NCBI GenBank assembly: GCA_963663845.2
Contig: OY760650.2
Location: forward strand, 2,914,001 to 2,978,000
Reading direction: 5' to 3'
DNA from: Versatilivorator sp963663845
GTDB taxonomy: Bacteria > Acidobacteriota > Terriglobia > Versatilivoradales > Versatilivoraceae
Length of the DNA stretch: 64,000 nucleotides
A model generated the notes under the pieces. It did no database searches. It had not been told where the DNA came from and was given only the letters and a program-made list of their open reading frames with translations. Position numbers and translations under genes: made by a program. Positions 1-8,253 of this stretch are shown in pieces. Positions within the stretch are counted from its first letter, which is position 1; every line of letters begins with the position of its first letter.

Positions 1-692
1 GGCAGGGGGCCGGGGTGCATGTCTGCGACGTTGCCGCGGACCGGGGCGCGGATCTGCTCCGGGAGCTGCCGGGAGTGGGATTCACCCGGGCCGACGTGGC
101 CGTCCCCGCCGAGGTGGATCGGGTCTTCGCCGACCTGGCGGCTCGTCTGGGCGGGCTGGACGTGCTGATCAACAACGCCGGCATCGCCGGCCCCACCGCT
201 CCGGTGGAGGAGGTGAGCCCCGAGGACTGGCGCCGCACCCTGGACGTCAACATCACCGGCCAGTTCCTCTGCGCCCGGTTGGCGGTGCCCCTGCTGAAGG
301 AGGCTGGAGGCGGCTCCATCATCAACCTTTCTTCGGTGGCCGGCCGGCTGGGATATCCCATGCGAACCCCCTACGCCGCCTCCAAGTGGGCCGTGGTGGG
401 CTTCACCCAGAGCCTGGCCATGGAGGTGGGGCCTCACGGGATCCGGGTGAACGCCCTGCTGCCGGGAATGGTGGAGGGGGACCGCATCCGCTCGGTCATC
501 GCCGCCAAGGCAGCGGCTATGCAAAAGACCTATGCGGAACTGGAGGCGGAGCACTTTAGCCAGGTCTCTCTTCGCAGAATGGTGAACCCCGACGAGATCG
601 CCAACATGGCCCTCTTTCTCTGTTCGGAGGCGGGTGCCGCAGTCACCGGCCAGGCCCTCAGCGTCTGCGGAAACGTGGAGCGAATGCTCTGA
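1..692 (+). CDS. SDR-family NAD(P)-dependent oxidoreductase, 5' end outside window
   Basis: The reading frame is open from base 3, and its first codons read QGAGVHVCDV. This is the end of the glycine-rich dinucleotide loop and beta-2 strand of a short-chain dehydrogenase, so the true start lies upstream. Visible family marks are the structural NNAG motif (LINNAGIAG), a Ser in NLSSVAG and the catalytic YAASK (Y-x3-K). The tail has the usual 'P(D/E)EIANMALFLCSE' followed by 'VTGQALSVCGN'. It is a cytosolic carbonyl/alcohol oxidoreductase of the FabG-like classical type; the substrate cannot be read from sequence. The next gene starts about 36 bp downstream on the same strand, so an operon with the transporter pair is plausible. 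Confidence 0.9.
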   Translation, partial: QGAGVHVCDVAADRGADLLRELPGVGFTRADVAVPAEVDRVFADLAARLGGLDVLINNAGIAGPTAPVEEVSPEDWRRTLDVNITGQFLCARLAVPLLKEAGGGSIINLSSVAGRLGYPMRTPYAASKWAVVGFTQSLAMEVGPHGIRVNALLPGMVEGDRIRSVIAAKAAAMQKTYAELEAEHFSQVSLRRMVNPDEIANMALFLCSEAGAAVTGQALSVCGNVERML

Positions 693-728
693 TCACGCTC
701 AATCCATTTCCTGAAAGGTTCCGTTTCC

Positions 729-1313
729 TTGACCACCACCCGAACCCCTGACTCCGATTGGCTGCACTGGGTCCTATTCGGACTGCTGCTGGCACTGTGC
801 CTGGTGGTGGGGGTGGCGCTCTTCTGGGAGGAGCCTCCCGACAGCCAGGGGTATGGGCACGGGGAACTGCGCACCATGCGGCAAGGGGGGACCGGCGAGC
901 GCCATGCCCAGGTCCTGTGGCTGGGCGCCGCCTTCGGGGTCCTTCAGCTGCTGCTGTTCGTGGCTTGCCTGGGCTTTGGCCTGCGGGGCGCCAGGGGCTC
1001 TTCCCGGGCCAAGAAAAGAGCTCTCCTGCTGGGCGGCGTTCTCTATCTGGCCATATTCATGGCCCTGGTCCTCACCTACCAGGACTACGTGAAGGATCCC
1101 ACCCGGCTGCTGGTGTCGCTGCCGCCGCCCACGGCCGTCATGCTGTGGGTTCTGTGGCCCTTCCCCCTCTATTTTGTGCTGGTCTACAGCCTGAAGTTCG
1201 AGGACTGGGTGTTCCGCAAGGAGGACAGCCGCCGCTTCAGGGAGCTGGTCGATGCCGCGCCGGCGGGCAGCAACACCCCGACCGGCCCCGAATCGCCCGA
1301 GGAGAAAGGCTGA
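729..1313 (+). CDS. Small integral membrane protein, partner of downstream symporter
   Basis: A 194-residue protein with about four hydrophobic segments (near residues 12-31, 62-82, 95-115 and 128-150) and a charged C-terminal tail. I do not recognise the family. The start is TTG at 729, with a GAAAGG stretch about 10 bases upstream; no better ATG exists in frame before the first membrane segment. Its stop overlaps the symporter start by one base (TGATG), which indicates translational coupling. Small membrane subunits beside sodium:solute symporters are known (for example YhdT next to PanF), so an accessory subunit role is an inference from position only. Confidence 0.7.
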   Translation: MTTTRTPDSDWLHWVLFGLLLALCLVVGVALFWEEPPDSQGYGHGELRTMRQGGTGERHAQVLWLGAAFGVLQLLLFVACLGFGLRGARGSSRAKKRALLLGGVLYLAIFMALVLTYQDYVKDPTRLLVSLPPPTAVMLWVLWPFPLYFVLVYSLKFEDWVFRKEDSRRFRELVDAAPAGSNTPTGPESPEEKG

Positions 1314-2794
1314 TGGACACCGACCGGGGCGTCACCATCCTGTTCTCGGTGGTGTTCTACATGGGGATCTGCATCGTGGTGGGGCTGTGGGCCCTTCGGC
1401 GGACCCGCTCCAGCGCGGACTTCTTCATGGCCGGCCGCAACCTGGGGGTCATCGTCACCGGTTTCGCCGTCTTTTCCAGCATCATGAGCGGCTTCGGCTT
1501 CGTGGGCGGGCCGGGTCTGGTCTACCACATGGGAATGAGCTCCCTGTGGATGGTGATCAGCGCCCCCATGGGCACCTGCATCTCCTTCTACCTGTTGGGG
1601 AAGCGCATCCGCCTGCTGGCCGAGTTGAAAGAGTCGGTGTCGCTGCCCGACGTGGTGGCCGCCCGCTACCAGAGCCGACTGACCCGCCTGCTGACCTCCC
1701 TCGCCATCCTGTTGGGCGTGATGGGCTACCTGGGGACCCAGATTCTGGCCATGGCCACCGTCCTGCAGGATATCATCGCCAATACTCCCATCGGCCGCTT
1801 GAGCCTGGAAGCCTGCGTGACCGTGTCGTTCGCCGTCCTGGTGTTCTACTGCGTCACCGGCGGCATCATCGCCTCGGTCTATACCGACGTGATTCAAGGC
1901 TTCATCATGGTGATCGCGGCCCTGCTGGTGCTGGTGGCGGCCACCACCGCCGTACCGGACGGCTTCGCCGGCATGTCGCTGACCATCGGCGCCGACGACC
2001 CCGAAGCCATCAGTCCCTGGGGATCGGTGGGCATGCTGGGGTGCCTCTCCTGGTATTTCCTCTTCACCCTGGGGGGCTCGGGACAGCCCCACGTGATCAC
2101 CAAGCTGATGATGAGCAAGCGGGTGGGGGACGTGCGCCGCACCCTGCCCATCTCGGTGGTGGGGTACTCGCTGACCGCGCTCCTCTGGCTGGGCATCGGC
2201 CTGGCCATGAGAACCCTGGTGCTTTCGGGCAGCCATCCCGAACTGCCCGGGATCGATGCCGCGGCGCCCCAATTCCTGCAGGCCTATACTCATCCGCTGC
2301 TGGCCGGGCTGGTCTTCGCGGCCCTGTTCGCCGCCATCATGTCCACCGCCGACGGCTTCCTGAACATCGGCTCGGCCGCCATCGTCCACGACATTCCCCA
2401 ATCCCTGCGGGGGCGGTCGCTGAAGAACGAGCTGCTCTGGGCCCGCACGGCCACGGTGGCCATTGCGCTGGTGGCATCCCTGATTGCCGTCTACTCCGGC
2501 GACCTGGTGGCCATCCTGGGGGCCTTTGGCTGGGGCACCTTTGCGGCGGCCCTGGTCCCGGTGGTGACCATCGGCTTCAACTGGAAGCGGGCCACCGCCC
2601 CGGCCGCCAATACGGCCATGATCTCCAGCCTGCTCATCAATCTGGGGGTCAAGCTGCTGAAGGTCCGGATTCCCTTCCGCATCGACGCCGGCGCCATCGC
2701 CCTGCTGGTCTCCCTCACCCTGTTCTTCGGGATCTCCCTCCTCTCCAAGCCCCGCAAGCTCGACCCGGACGTGGACCGGGTCATGGACCTGTGA
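1313..2794 (+). CDS. Sodium:solute symporter (SSS family)
   Basis: A 493-residue multi-spanning inner-membrane transporter. The N-terminus has the family pattern of a first helix, then RRTRSSADFFMAGRNLG, corresponding to the 'ADFFLAGR' loop after helix 1. Later come 'YCVTGGIIASVYTDVIQGF', the conserved SSS signature region, and 'FAAIMSTADGFLN', the conserved MSTAD motif. The family couples Na+ entry to uptake of sugars, amino acids, pantothenate or carboxylates; the substrate is not determinable here. The start is the ATG overlapping the previous stop, because residues upstream in this frame are only a shadow of the preceding gene. Confidence 0.92.
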   Translation: MDTDRGVTILFSVVFYMGICIVVGLWALRRTRSSADFFMAGRNLGVIVTGFAVFSSIMSGFGFVGGPGLVYHMGMSSLWMVISAPMGTCISFYLLGKRIRLLAELKESVSLPDVVAARYQSRLTRLLTSLAILLGVMGYLGTQILAMATVLQDIIANTPIGRLSLEACVTVSFAVLVFYCVTGGIIASVYTDVIQGFIMVIAALLVLVAATTAVPDGFAGMSLTIGADDPEAISPWGSVGMLGCLSWYFLFTLGGSGQPHVITKLMMSKRVGDVRRTLPISVVGYSLTALLWLGIGLAMRTLVLSGSHPELPGIDAAAPQFLQAYTHPLLAGLVFAALFAAIMSTADGFLNIGSAAIVHDIPQSLRGRSLKNELLWARTATVAIALVASLIAVYSGDLVAILGAFGWGTFAAALVPVVTIGFNWKRATAPAANTAMISSLLINLGVKLLKVRIPFRIDAGAIALLVSLTLFFGISLLSKPRKLDPDVDRVMDL

Positions 2795-2838
2795 CGTAAT
2801 TCAGCCTCAAATTGTCGGCGGGTTAAAACAGCTTGAGA

Positions 2839-2870
2839 ACTGACCACTAACCACTGGCCACTGATCACTG
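2839..2870. repeat. Degenerate heptad repeat (CACTGAC/CACTGGC type)
   Basis: Between two convergent genes lies a run of heptanucleotide-like units reading ACTGACC ACTAACC ACTGGCC ACTGATC ACTG. Related runs occur at 46081-46107 on the opposite orientation, at about 46196-46208 and, shorter, at 10558-10572. Such degenerate heptads resemble the short tandem repeats (STRR) of filamentous cyanobacteria. No gene fits in the 86-base gap. Confidence 0.6.
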
Positions 2871-2880
2871 CCTTTTTTCT

Positions 2881-4347
2881 TCACCCGATGATCTCGTGGA
2901 GCACGCGGCCGCCGATGTCGGTGAGGCGGCGGAAGCGGCCGCCCTGGAGGTAGGTCAGGCGCATGTCGTCCAGGCCCAGCAGGTTGAGGATGGTGGCGTG
3001 CACGTCGCGCAGGGGGATCTGTTCCTCCAGGGCCTTGACGCCGAACTCGTCGGTGGCTCCGGCGGTGGCGCCGCCCTTGACGTCTCCGCCGGCCAGCCAC
3101 ATGACCAGGGCGAACTGGTTGTGGTCGCGGCCGGGAGTCTTGGACTCGAGGTCGTTGAGGAAGGGAGTGCGGCCCATTTCCGAGGCCCACACCACCAGCG
3201 TCTCCTCCAGCAGTCCCCGCTGCTTGAGGTCTTGCAGCAGTCCCGCCACCGGCAGGTCGACCTCGGCGGCGTGGTTCCGCATGCGTCCCTCCACGTTGGT
3301 GTGGTCGTCCCAACTGTGCTTGTTGATCTCGACGCCGTGAACCAGCAGGGTATAGCGCACCCCCCGTTCCACCATCCGCCTGGCCAGCAGGCACTGGCGG
3401 CCGAACCCCTCGGTGACGGGATTGTCCAGTCCGTAGAGACGGCGGGTGTGGGCCGACTCTCCCGACAGGTCCACCGCCTCCGGAGCCGAGGCCTGCATGC
3501 GGTAGGCCAGCTCGTAGGCGCTGATCCTGGCCTCCAGCTCGGAAGCCCCGGGCCGCTGGTCCAGGTGCCGGGAGTTGAGGAAGTGGAGCAGGTCGAACTC
3601 CCGCCGCTGCTGGGCGCGGTCCACCCCGCCGGGAAGGTCCAGGTGCAGAATGGGGGCGCCGCTGGAGCGCAGCACGGTTCCCTGGTAGGCCGCGGGCAGA
3701 TAGCCGCTCCCCCAGACGGCGGCGCCGTTCACCGGGGCGCCCCGGGGGTCTTGAATCACCATGTAGCCGGGCAGGTTCCGGTTGGGGCTGCCCAGTCCAT
3801 AGGTGACCCAGGAACCCACCGAGGCGCTGCCCTGAAACTGGGACCCGGTGGTGACGTGCATGGTGGCGGGGCCGTGGTTGTTGTTCTCGACCTCGATCCC
3901 ATAGACGAAAGCCAGGTCGTCGGCGCATTGGCCGATGCGGGGAAAGAGGCTGGAGATGGCGCGGCCCGACTGTCCGTAGCGCTTGAAGTCAAAGGCGCTG
4001 GGAATGACCCGGTGGGGCTTGTTGAGGTAGCCCTGGATCTCTCCCGAAAGACCGCTCAAGGGGGGCAGCTCCTGCCCGGCCAGTTTCTGCAGGGCCGGCT
4101 TGTAGTCGAAGCTGTCCACGTGGCTGACCCCTCCCGCCATGAACATGAAGATGCAGTGCTTGGCCTTGCGCCCTGAGTGGGGCAGGGGAGGTCCCGCCGC
4201 AGCCGGAGTTCCCGCCGGCAGCTCGTCCGCCAGCATGCCGGCCAGGGCCAGGGCTCCGATCCCGTTGCAGGAACGGCAGAGAAAGTCCCGCCGGGACAGA
4301 GCCTGCGGCGGCAGCCCGGCGATGCGGTTCCGGTGTTCCTTGTTCAT
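2881..4347 (-). CDS. DUF1501 domain protein with Tat signal
   Basis: A 488-residue exported protein. The N-terminus carries a twin-arginine signal (LSRRDFLCRSCNGIGALALAG, residues 18-38), then the DUF1501 body with 'KAKHCIFMFMAGGVSHVDSFDYKP', 'NNHGPATMHVTTGSQ' and 'SEMGRTPFLND....GRDHNQF'. DUF1501 proteins share the alkaline-phosphatase/sulfatase fold and are abundant in Planctomycetes, Verrucomicrobia and Acidobacteria, next to cytochrome-type DUF1549/DUF1553 proteins. The role is probably in periplasmic polysaccharide or sulfo-polymer breakdown, but no reaction is proven. The start has an AGGAG site, and only 12 bases separate it from the DUF1553 gene upstream, so the two form one operon. 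Confidence 0.9.
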   Translation of the reverse strand: MNKEHRNRIAGLPPQALSRRDFLCRSCNGIGALALAGMLADELPAGTPAAAGPPLPHSGRKAKHCIFMFMAGGVSHVDSFDYKPALQKLAGQELPPLSGLSGEIQGYLNKPHRVIPSAFDFKRYGQSGRAISSLFPRIGQCADDLAFVYGIEVENNNHGPATMHVTTGSQFQGSASVGSWVTYGLGSPNRNLPGYMVIQDPRGAPVNGAAVWGSGYLPAAYQGTVLRSSGAPILHLDLPGGVDRAQQRREFDLLHFLNSRHLDQRPGASELEARISAYELAYRMQASAPEAVDLSGESAHTRRLYGLDNPVTEGFGRQCLLARRMVERGVRYTLLVHGVEINKHSWDDHTNVEGRMRNHAAEVDLPVAGLLQDLKQRGLLEETLVVWASEMGRTPFLNDLESKTPGRDHNQFALVMWLAGGDVKGGATAGATDEFGVKALEEQIPLRDVHATILNLLGLDDMRLTYLQGGRFRRLTDIGGRVLHEIIG

Positions 4348-4359
4348 GGTCCAGCTCCT

Positions 4360-6915
4360 CTAATCAATATACACGAACTCGTTGCTGTTCAGCAGCACCC
4401 GGCAGAGGGCCGTCAACCCGTCGCCGGAGGGGCTCTCCTGCAACAGTCGCCTCGACCGCGCCGTCTCATCGGACCGGGGGTCCCGGCTCAGGGCAATTCG
4501 AAAGGCCCGACGAATCCGCGAGGCAGCGCCGGCGCCGCCCTCGCGCTCGACCCTCTCGGCGAAGTGGCGCGCCTCCTGGTTCACGAACTCCCCGTCGTAC
4601 ATGGTCAGGGCCTGCAGCACCGAGACCGAGGTCTCCCGGCGGGCGCAGGAGGCGTTGGGAACCGGGGCGTCGAAGGTTTCCATCAGCGGCATGCTCAGGG
4701 ACCGCCGCTGAAAGATGTAGACGCTACGCTTGCGGCCCCGGGGGCCGGGCATGGTCTCCCAGGTGTTGGTGCCCTGGACCTTCTGGGCTTCGTCGAGCCC
4801 CCGGGGCAGGGGAGGAAAGACGGGAGGCCCGCCCCGGTCGCCGTTGAGCCTGCCGCTGGCCGTCAGGATGCTGTCCCGGACGGCTTCTCCCTCCAGCCGG
4901 CGCCGCTGGAAGCGCCACAGGAATCGATTTTGCGGGTCGATGCGGGTGGCCTCGGGATCGGAGTGACGCGAAGACCGGCGGTAGGCGCCGGAAGTCACCA
5001 TGAGTCGATGCATGGACTTGAGACTCCAGTTTCGCTCCACCAGATCGCGCGCCAGCCAGTCCAGCAGGCGGGGATGGGTCGGGGCCGCCCCGTTCTTGCC
5101 GAAATCGCTGGGCGTGTCCACGATGCCCCTCCCGAAGTGCCACTGCCAGAGCCGATTCACCATCACCCGGGCCGTCAGGGGATTCTCGGGGCTGCTGATC
5201 CACTTGGCCAGCGCCAGTCGGCGACCTCGAGTCGGGTAGCGCCCGAAGGGATCCAGGTCGATCGTCGCCGGTTGGGAATGCCCCTCGATGGCGCTGGGGA
5301 ATCCCGGTTCCACCGGTTCTCCCTTGCGGTTCCAATGACCCCGCTCCAGGACGTAGGTGGTGGAGACGTTGGGGCCGTAGGGGGGGCCGTCGGCGTTTCT
5401 CAGGGACATGGCCAGGGGCTTGCGCCGCTCGACGGCGTTCTTGAGCCGCAGGACGCGGTGTCTGAAGTCGGTAAACTGCCGGTGCTCTTCCATGGAAAAC
5501 TGCCGGTAGCCCTGGTCGTCCCGGATGGCTTTCTTCAGGTCCTTGAAGGTGGGCGGTTCGGGCTCCGGGGAGGCCAGGCGGTCGCGGGCGGCTTCCATCC
5601 TGTAGGCTTTCAGTCGCTCCAGCAGCGGTTCGTAGAAGAGGGCGAATGACTTTTCGGTGGCCTGCAGCCTTTGTTCCAGGGCGGCCCGCTCCCGCTCCCA
5701 CCGCTCCTTGCGGGCCGGATTGACGAAAGCGGCCGGTTGCGGGCCGCCCAGTTGTTGGATGTCACCGGGGCGGGGGGGATCGATCTGCACCGCGGCGAAA
5801 AAGGCCTTGAGCCGGTAGAAGTCCCGGGTGGGCAGCAGGTCGTACTTGTGGTCGTGGCACTGGGCGCAGCCCACCGTCAGCCCCAGAAAGACGGAACCGA
5901 CGGTGGAGGTCATCTCGCTGAGCAGGACGTGCCGGTCCTCTTCGCCGCGGGGCTCGGTGAAGGGGGCCAGGCGCAGAAAGGTCAGGGCCACCACCGATTC
6001 AGGGTCCGGCGGCGGCAGCGCTCCGGCCGACATCATCTCGAAGAACTCGTCTCCGGCCAACTGTTCCTTGACGAACAGGTCGTAGGGCTTGTCGGCATTG
6101 AAGGCGTCGATGACGTAGTCCCGGTAGCGCCAGGTGTGGTAGTACTCCGGATCGCCTTCGTAGCCGTTGGTGTCGGAGTAACGGGCCAGGTCCAGCCAGT
6201 GGCGCCCCCAGCGCTCCCCGTAGCGCGGGTCCGCCAGCAGGCGGTCCACCAGGGCTTCGTAGGCGTTGGGGGAGGGGTCGTCGGCGAAAGCCTCCACCTC
6301 GGCCGGCTCGGGCGGCACCCCCAACAGGTCGAAAAACACCCTGCGGATCAGGGTGCTTCGGGAGGCGGGGGGCGCGGGCGAGAGGCCCTCCTCCTGCAGG
6401 CGATTCAAGATGAAGGAATCGATGCCGTTCCGGATCGGGGGCGAATCCTTTACCTCGGGAGGCGGCCCGCCGGCGGGTTTGACGTAGGCCCAGTAGGGCT
6501 CCGCCGGCGAGGCTGCCTGGGGAGTGGCGGAGAGCCCGCCGATCCACTGCTCGATGAGTCGGATGCGGTCTTCGGAGAAGGGCCGGCCCAGCGGCATGCG
6601 CGGCTCCATCTGGCCGCGCAGCACCTGGATCAGCGGGCTCTGCTCGGGGGCTCCCGGCAGGACGGCGGCCCCGTGGCGGGCGCCTCCCGCCAGGACCGAG
6701 TCCAGGCTTTCCACCGAGAAGCCGCTGGTCCGGGTGTGGCGGTCGTGACAGGGAAGGCAGCTCTCCTGCAGGACGGGCAGCACCTCATCTTGGAAGTCCA
6801 CGGAAGCCCCAGCCGAAACCCCGGCCATCAGCAACAGGGTCGAGCTCAGGCAGGCTGTCAGGGATCTCCTGCGGCCTGTTCGCAACGGGCCGGAATGTGG
6901 CGATGCCCTGTTCAT
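4360..6915 (-). CDS. Secreted cytochrome-type PSCyt1-DUF1549-DUF1553 protein
   Basis: An 851-residue protein from the ATG at 6915. The longer frame up to 7026 lacks a signal peptide in the right place, whereas this start gives a Lys/Arg-rich n-region and hydrophobic core (residues 13-37). The planctomycete cytochrome C domain has a CXXCH haem site at residues 53-57 (CLPCH). DUF1549 contains 'RRVFFDLLGVPP', 'RYGERWGRHWLDLARYSDTNGYE' and a second CXXCH-type motif, CAQCHDHK. DUF1553 follows with 'NPLTARVMVNRLWQWHFGRGIV' and 'PSDFGKNGAAPTHP..LDWLA'. It acts outside the cytoplasm with the neighbouring DUF1501 protein; the chemistry is unknown. Confidence 0.92.
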   Translation of the reverse strand: MNRASPHSGPLRTGRRRSLTACLSSTLLLMAGVSAGASVDFQDEVLPVLQESCLPCHDRHTRTSGFSVESLDSVLAGGARHGAAVLPGAPEQSPLIQVLRGQMEPRMPLGRPFSEDRIRLIEQWIGGLSATPQAASPAEPYWAYVKPAGGPPPEVKDSPPIRNGIDSFILNRLQEEGLSPAPPASRSTLIRRVFFDLLGVPPEPAEVEAFADDPSPNAYEALVDRLLADPRYGERWGRHWLDLARYSDTNGYEGDPEYYHTWRYRDYVIDAFNADKPYDLFVKEQLAGDEFFEMMSAGALPPPDPESVVALTFLRLAPFTEPRGEEDRHVLLSEMTSTVGSVFLGLTVGCAQCHDHKYDLLPTRDFYRLKAFFAAVQIDPPRPGDIQQLGGPQPAAFVNPARKERWERERAALEQRLQATEKSFALFYEPLLERLKAYRMEAARDRLASPEPEPPTFKDLKKAIRDDQGYRQFSMEEHRQFTDFRHRVLRLKNAVERRKPLAMSLRNADGPPYGPNVSTTYVLERGHWNRKGEPVEPGFPSAIEGHSQPATIDLDPFGRYPTRGRRLALAKWISSPENPLTARVMVNRLWQWHFGRGIVDTPSDFGKNGAAPTHPRLLDWLARDLVERNWSLKSMHRLMVTSGAYRRSSRHSDPEATRIDPQNRFLWRFQRRRLEGEAVRDSILTASGRLNGDRGGPPVFPPLPRGLDEAQKVQGTNTWETMPGPRGRKRSVYIFQRRSLSMPLMETFDAPVPNASCARRETSVSVLQALTMYDGEFVNQEARHFAERVEREGGAGAASRIRRAFRIALSRDPRSDETARSRRLLQESPSGDGLTALCRVLLNSNEFVYID

Positions 6916-7064
6916 CCGCGCTCCCCGCGCCCGGCCCAGGCGGCGGGACCAGGCTACTGACTGAAGGATAAACCAGAATATACAAAAGCCCCGGATCAAT
7001 GTCACTCCCTTTGAGGCCAGGACCATCCCACGCTACCCAAGTCACCGCCGTATCCCATGGGCGA

Positions 7065-7141
7065 TTGTAGGGGCGCCCCTTGTGGGCGCCCAATGCGAGG
7101 TCAGCGGGAACATCAGGGCAACCACAAGGGTTGCCCCTACA
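7065..7141. repeat. Inverted pair of GTAGGGGC...CCCTTGTGG repeats
   Basis: The left arm (7065-7091) reads TTGTAGGGGCGCCCCTTGTG followed by GGCGCCC. The right arm (7116-7141) is the same family inverted, ending in TTGCCCCTACA. A further single copy sits at 21629-21650. Each arm is itself partly palindromic, as in REP-type extragenic elements. It lies between the 5' end of the DUF1553 gene and the 3' end of the EamA gene, and the 280-base gap holds no gene. Confidence 0.75.
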
Positions 7142-7195
7142 GGGTGGGGGTTTGCGCGGGACGGCCCTGCTTTGAGCCCTGCTCCCAGGCGCCTT

Positions 7196-8101
7196 TCAGC
7201 CCCCGGCCACCAGCGTCAGGCCGATGAGGAGAATCAGCAGGCCCAGGGCCTTGGGAAGGGGAAGCGGCTCCTTGAGCCAGAAGATGCCGAGCAGGGCGCC
7301 CAGGGGAATGCTGATCTGGCGGAAGGCCACCACGTAGCTGACGTTGTGGCTCCAGGTCATGGCGGCCAGGATGAGCAGGTAGCCCAGGTTGATGCCCAGT
7401 CCCAGGGGAACGTAGATGCGGGAGCGCCGGCGAATCAGCTCCAGGAAGACGGTCCGCTCCGGCTTGCGGGCCAGCACCACCACCGCCTGCAGACCGCTGG
7501 AGGAGAATGCCCACAGGGCGGCGTAGACCAGGCTGGCCTCCAGGTTGGACAGCGGCCCCGACCGCCCCGAGGCCAGCAGGCGCAAGGCCTGCTCGTCGGC
7601 AATGGAATAGGCGGTGGTGGCCAGGGCCGCCAGCAGGGCCGCCAGGAAGACGCGGCTGAGGTAGTGGCTGACCTTGAGGTCGGAGAGGTGCCTCATGGGG
7701 AGGAGAATGCATCCCGCCAGCACCAGCACGATCCCGGCCAGGCAGGCGGGACTGATCTCCGAGCCTCTGCCCAGCAGGAACATGACCGCCACGATGAACA
7801 GCGGGGAGGATCGGGAGAGCGGATAGGCCAGGGAGAGGTCCCCGGAGTTGTAGGCGGCGGCCAGGCTGCGGTAGTAGATGACGGTGGCGCAGCCGCTGAC
7901 CGCCAGCAGCGGCCACAATTCCGCTAGAATCGCGGGAATTTTCGGGATATGGTAGGCCAGTCCCGGCAGCAGGCAGAGGCAACCCACCAGGTTGGCGGCC
8001 AGGAAGAGGGCGCCGCTGGGTTGACTGCGCTTTCCGAGGGTGTTCCATCCCACGTGAATGACCGCGGAGACGAGGATCAGCAGCAGGGCGATGGGTTGCA
8101 T
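7196..8101 (-). CDS. EamA/DMT-superfamily permease
   Basis: A 301-residue integral membrane protein with about ten hydrophobic helices in two EamA-like halves. Half one starts at MQPIALLLILVSAVIHVGWN; half two contains 'RQISIPLGALLGIFWLKEPL', matching the conserved 'P..a.l.g...l.E.l' pattern of drug/metabolite transporters. The family exports or exchanges amino acids, nucleotides, sugars or drugs; the substrate cannot be assigned. The gene stands alone and is divergent from the amidase gene to its right. Confidence 0.88.
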   Translation of the reverse strand: MQPIALLLILVSAVIHVGWNTLGKRSQPSGALFLAANLVGCLCLLPGLAYHIPKIPAILAELWPLLAVSGCATVIYYRSLAAAYNSGDLSLAYPLSRSSPLFIVAVMFLLGRGSEISPACLAGIVLVLAGCILLPMRHLSDLKVSHYLSRVFLAALLAALATTAYSIADEQALRLLASGRSGPLSNLEASLVYAALWAFSSSGLQAVVVLARKPERTVFLELIRRRSRIYVPLGLGINLGYLLILAAMTWSHNVSYVVAFRQISIPLGALLGIFWLKEPLPLPKALGLLILLIGLTLVAGG

Positions 8102-8198
8102 GGGGTCGGTCGGCGGGCCGGGTCGGTCGGGTTCGCGGCCGGATGATTATACCGAAGGTTTCCGGCGGCTTGGCTGACGGACTCGGGGTTCCCTGCTC

Positions 8199-8222
8199 GG
8201 GAGCGCGGGCCTTCCGCCCGCA
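8199..8222. repeat. Single REP-like hairpin unit
   Basis: A solitary 24-base unit beginning GGGAGCGCGGGC and ending CCGCCCGCA. It belongs to the hairpin family that forms the inverted pairs at 19577/19752, 45661/45837 and 50310/50485. It lies just upstream of the amidase start. Its translation has been appended to the amidase frame and should not be counted as protein. Confidence 0.75.
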
Positions 8223-8253
8223 CCAAGCCTGGAGCGGCCACGGGAGTACAGGC

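Noticed and set aside
1252..2799. Long open frame on the plus strand overlapping the symporter, and similar long frames opposite most genes (for example 46320-49601)
   Set aside because: These are GC-rich shadow frames, full of H/G/R/P-rich low-complexity text with no motifs; the real genes have clear family motifs.
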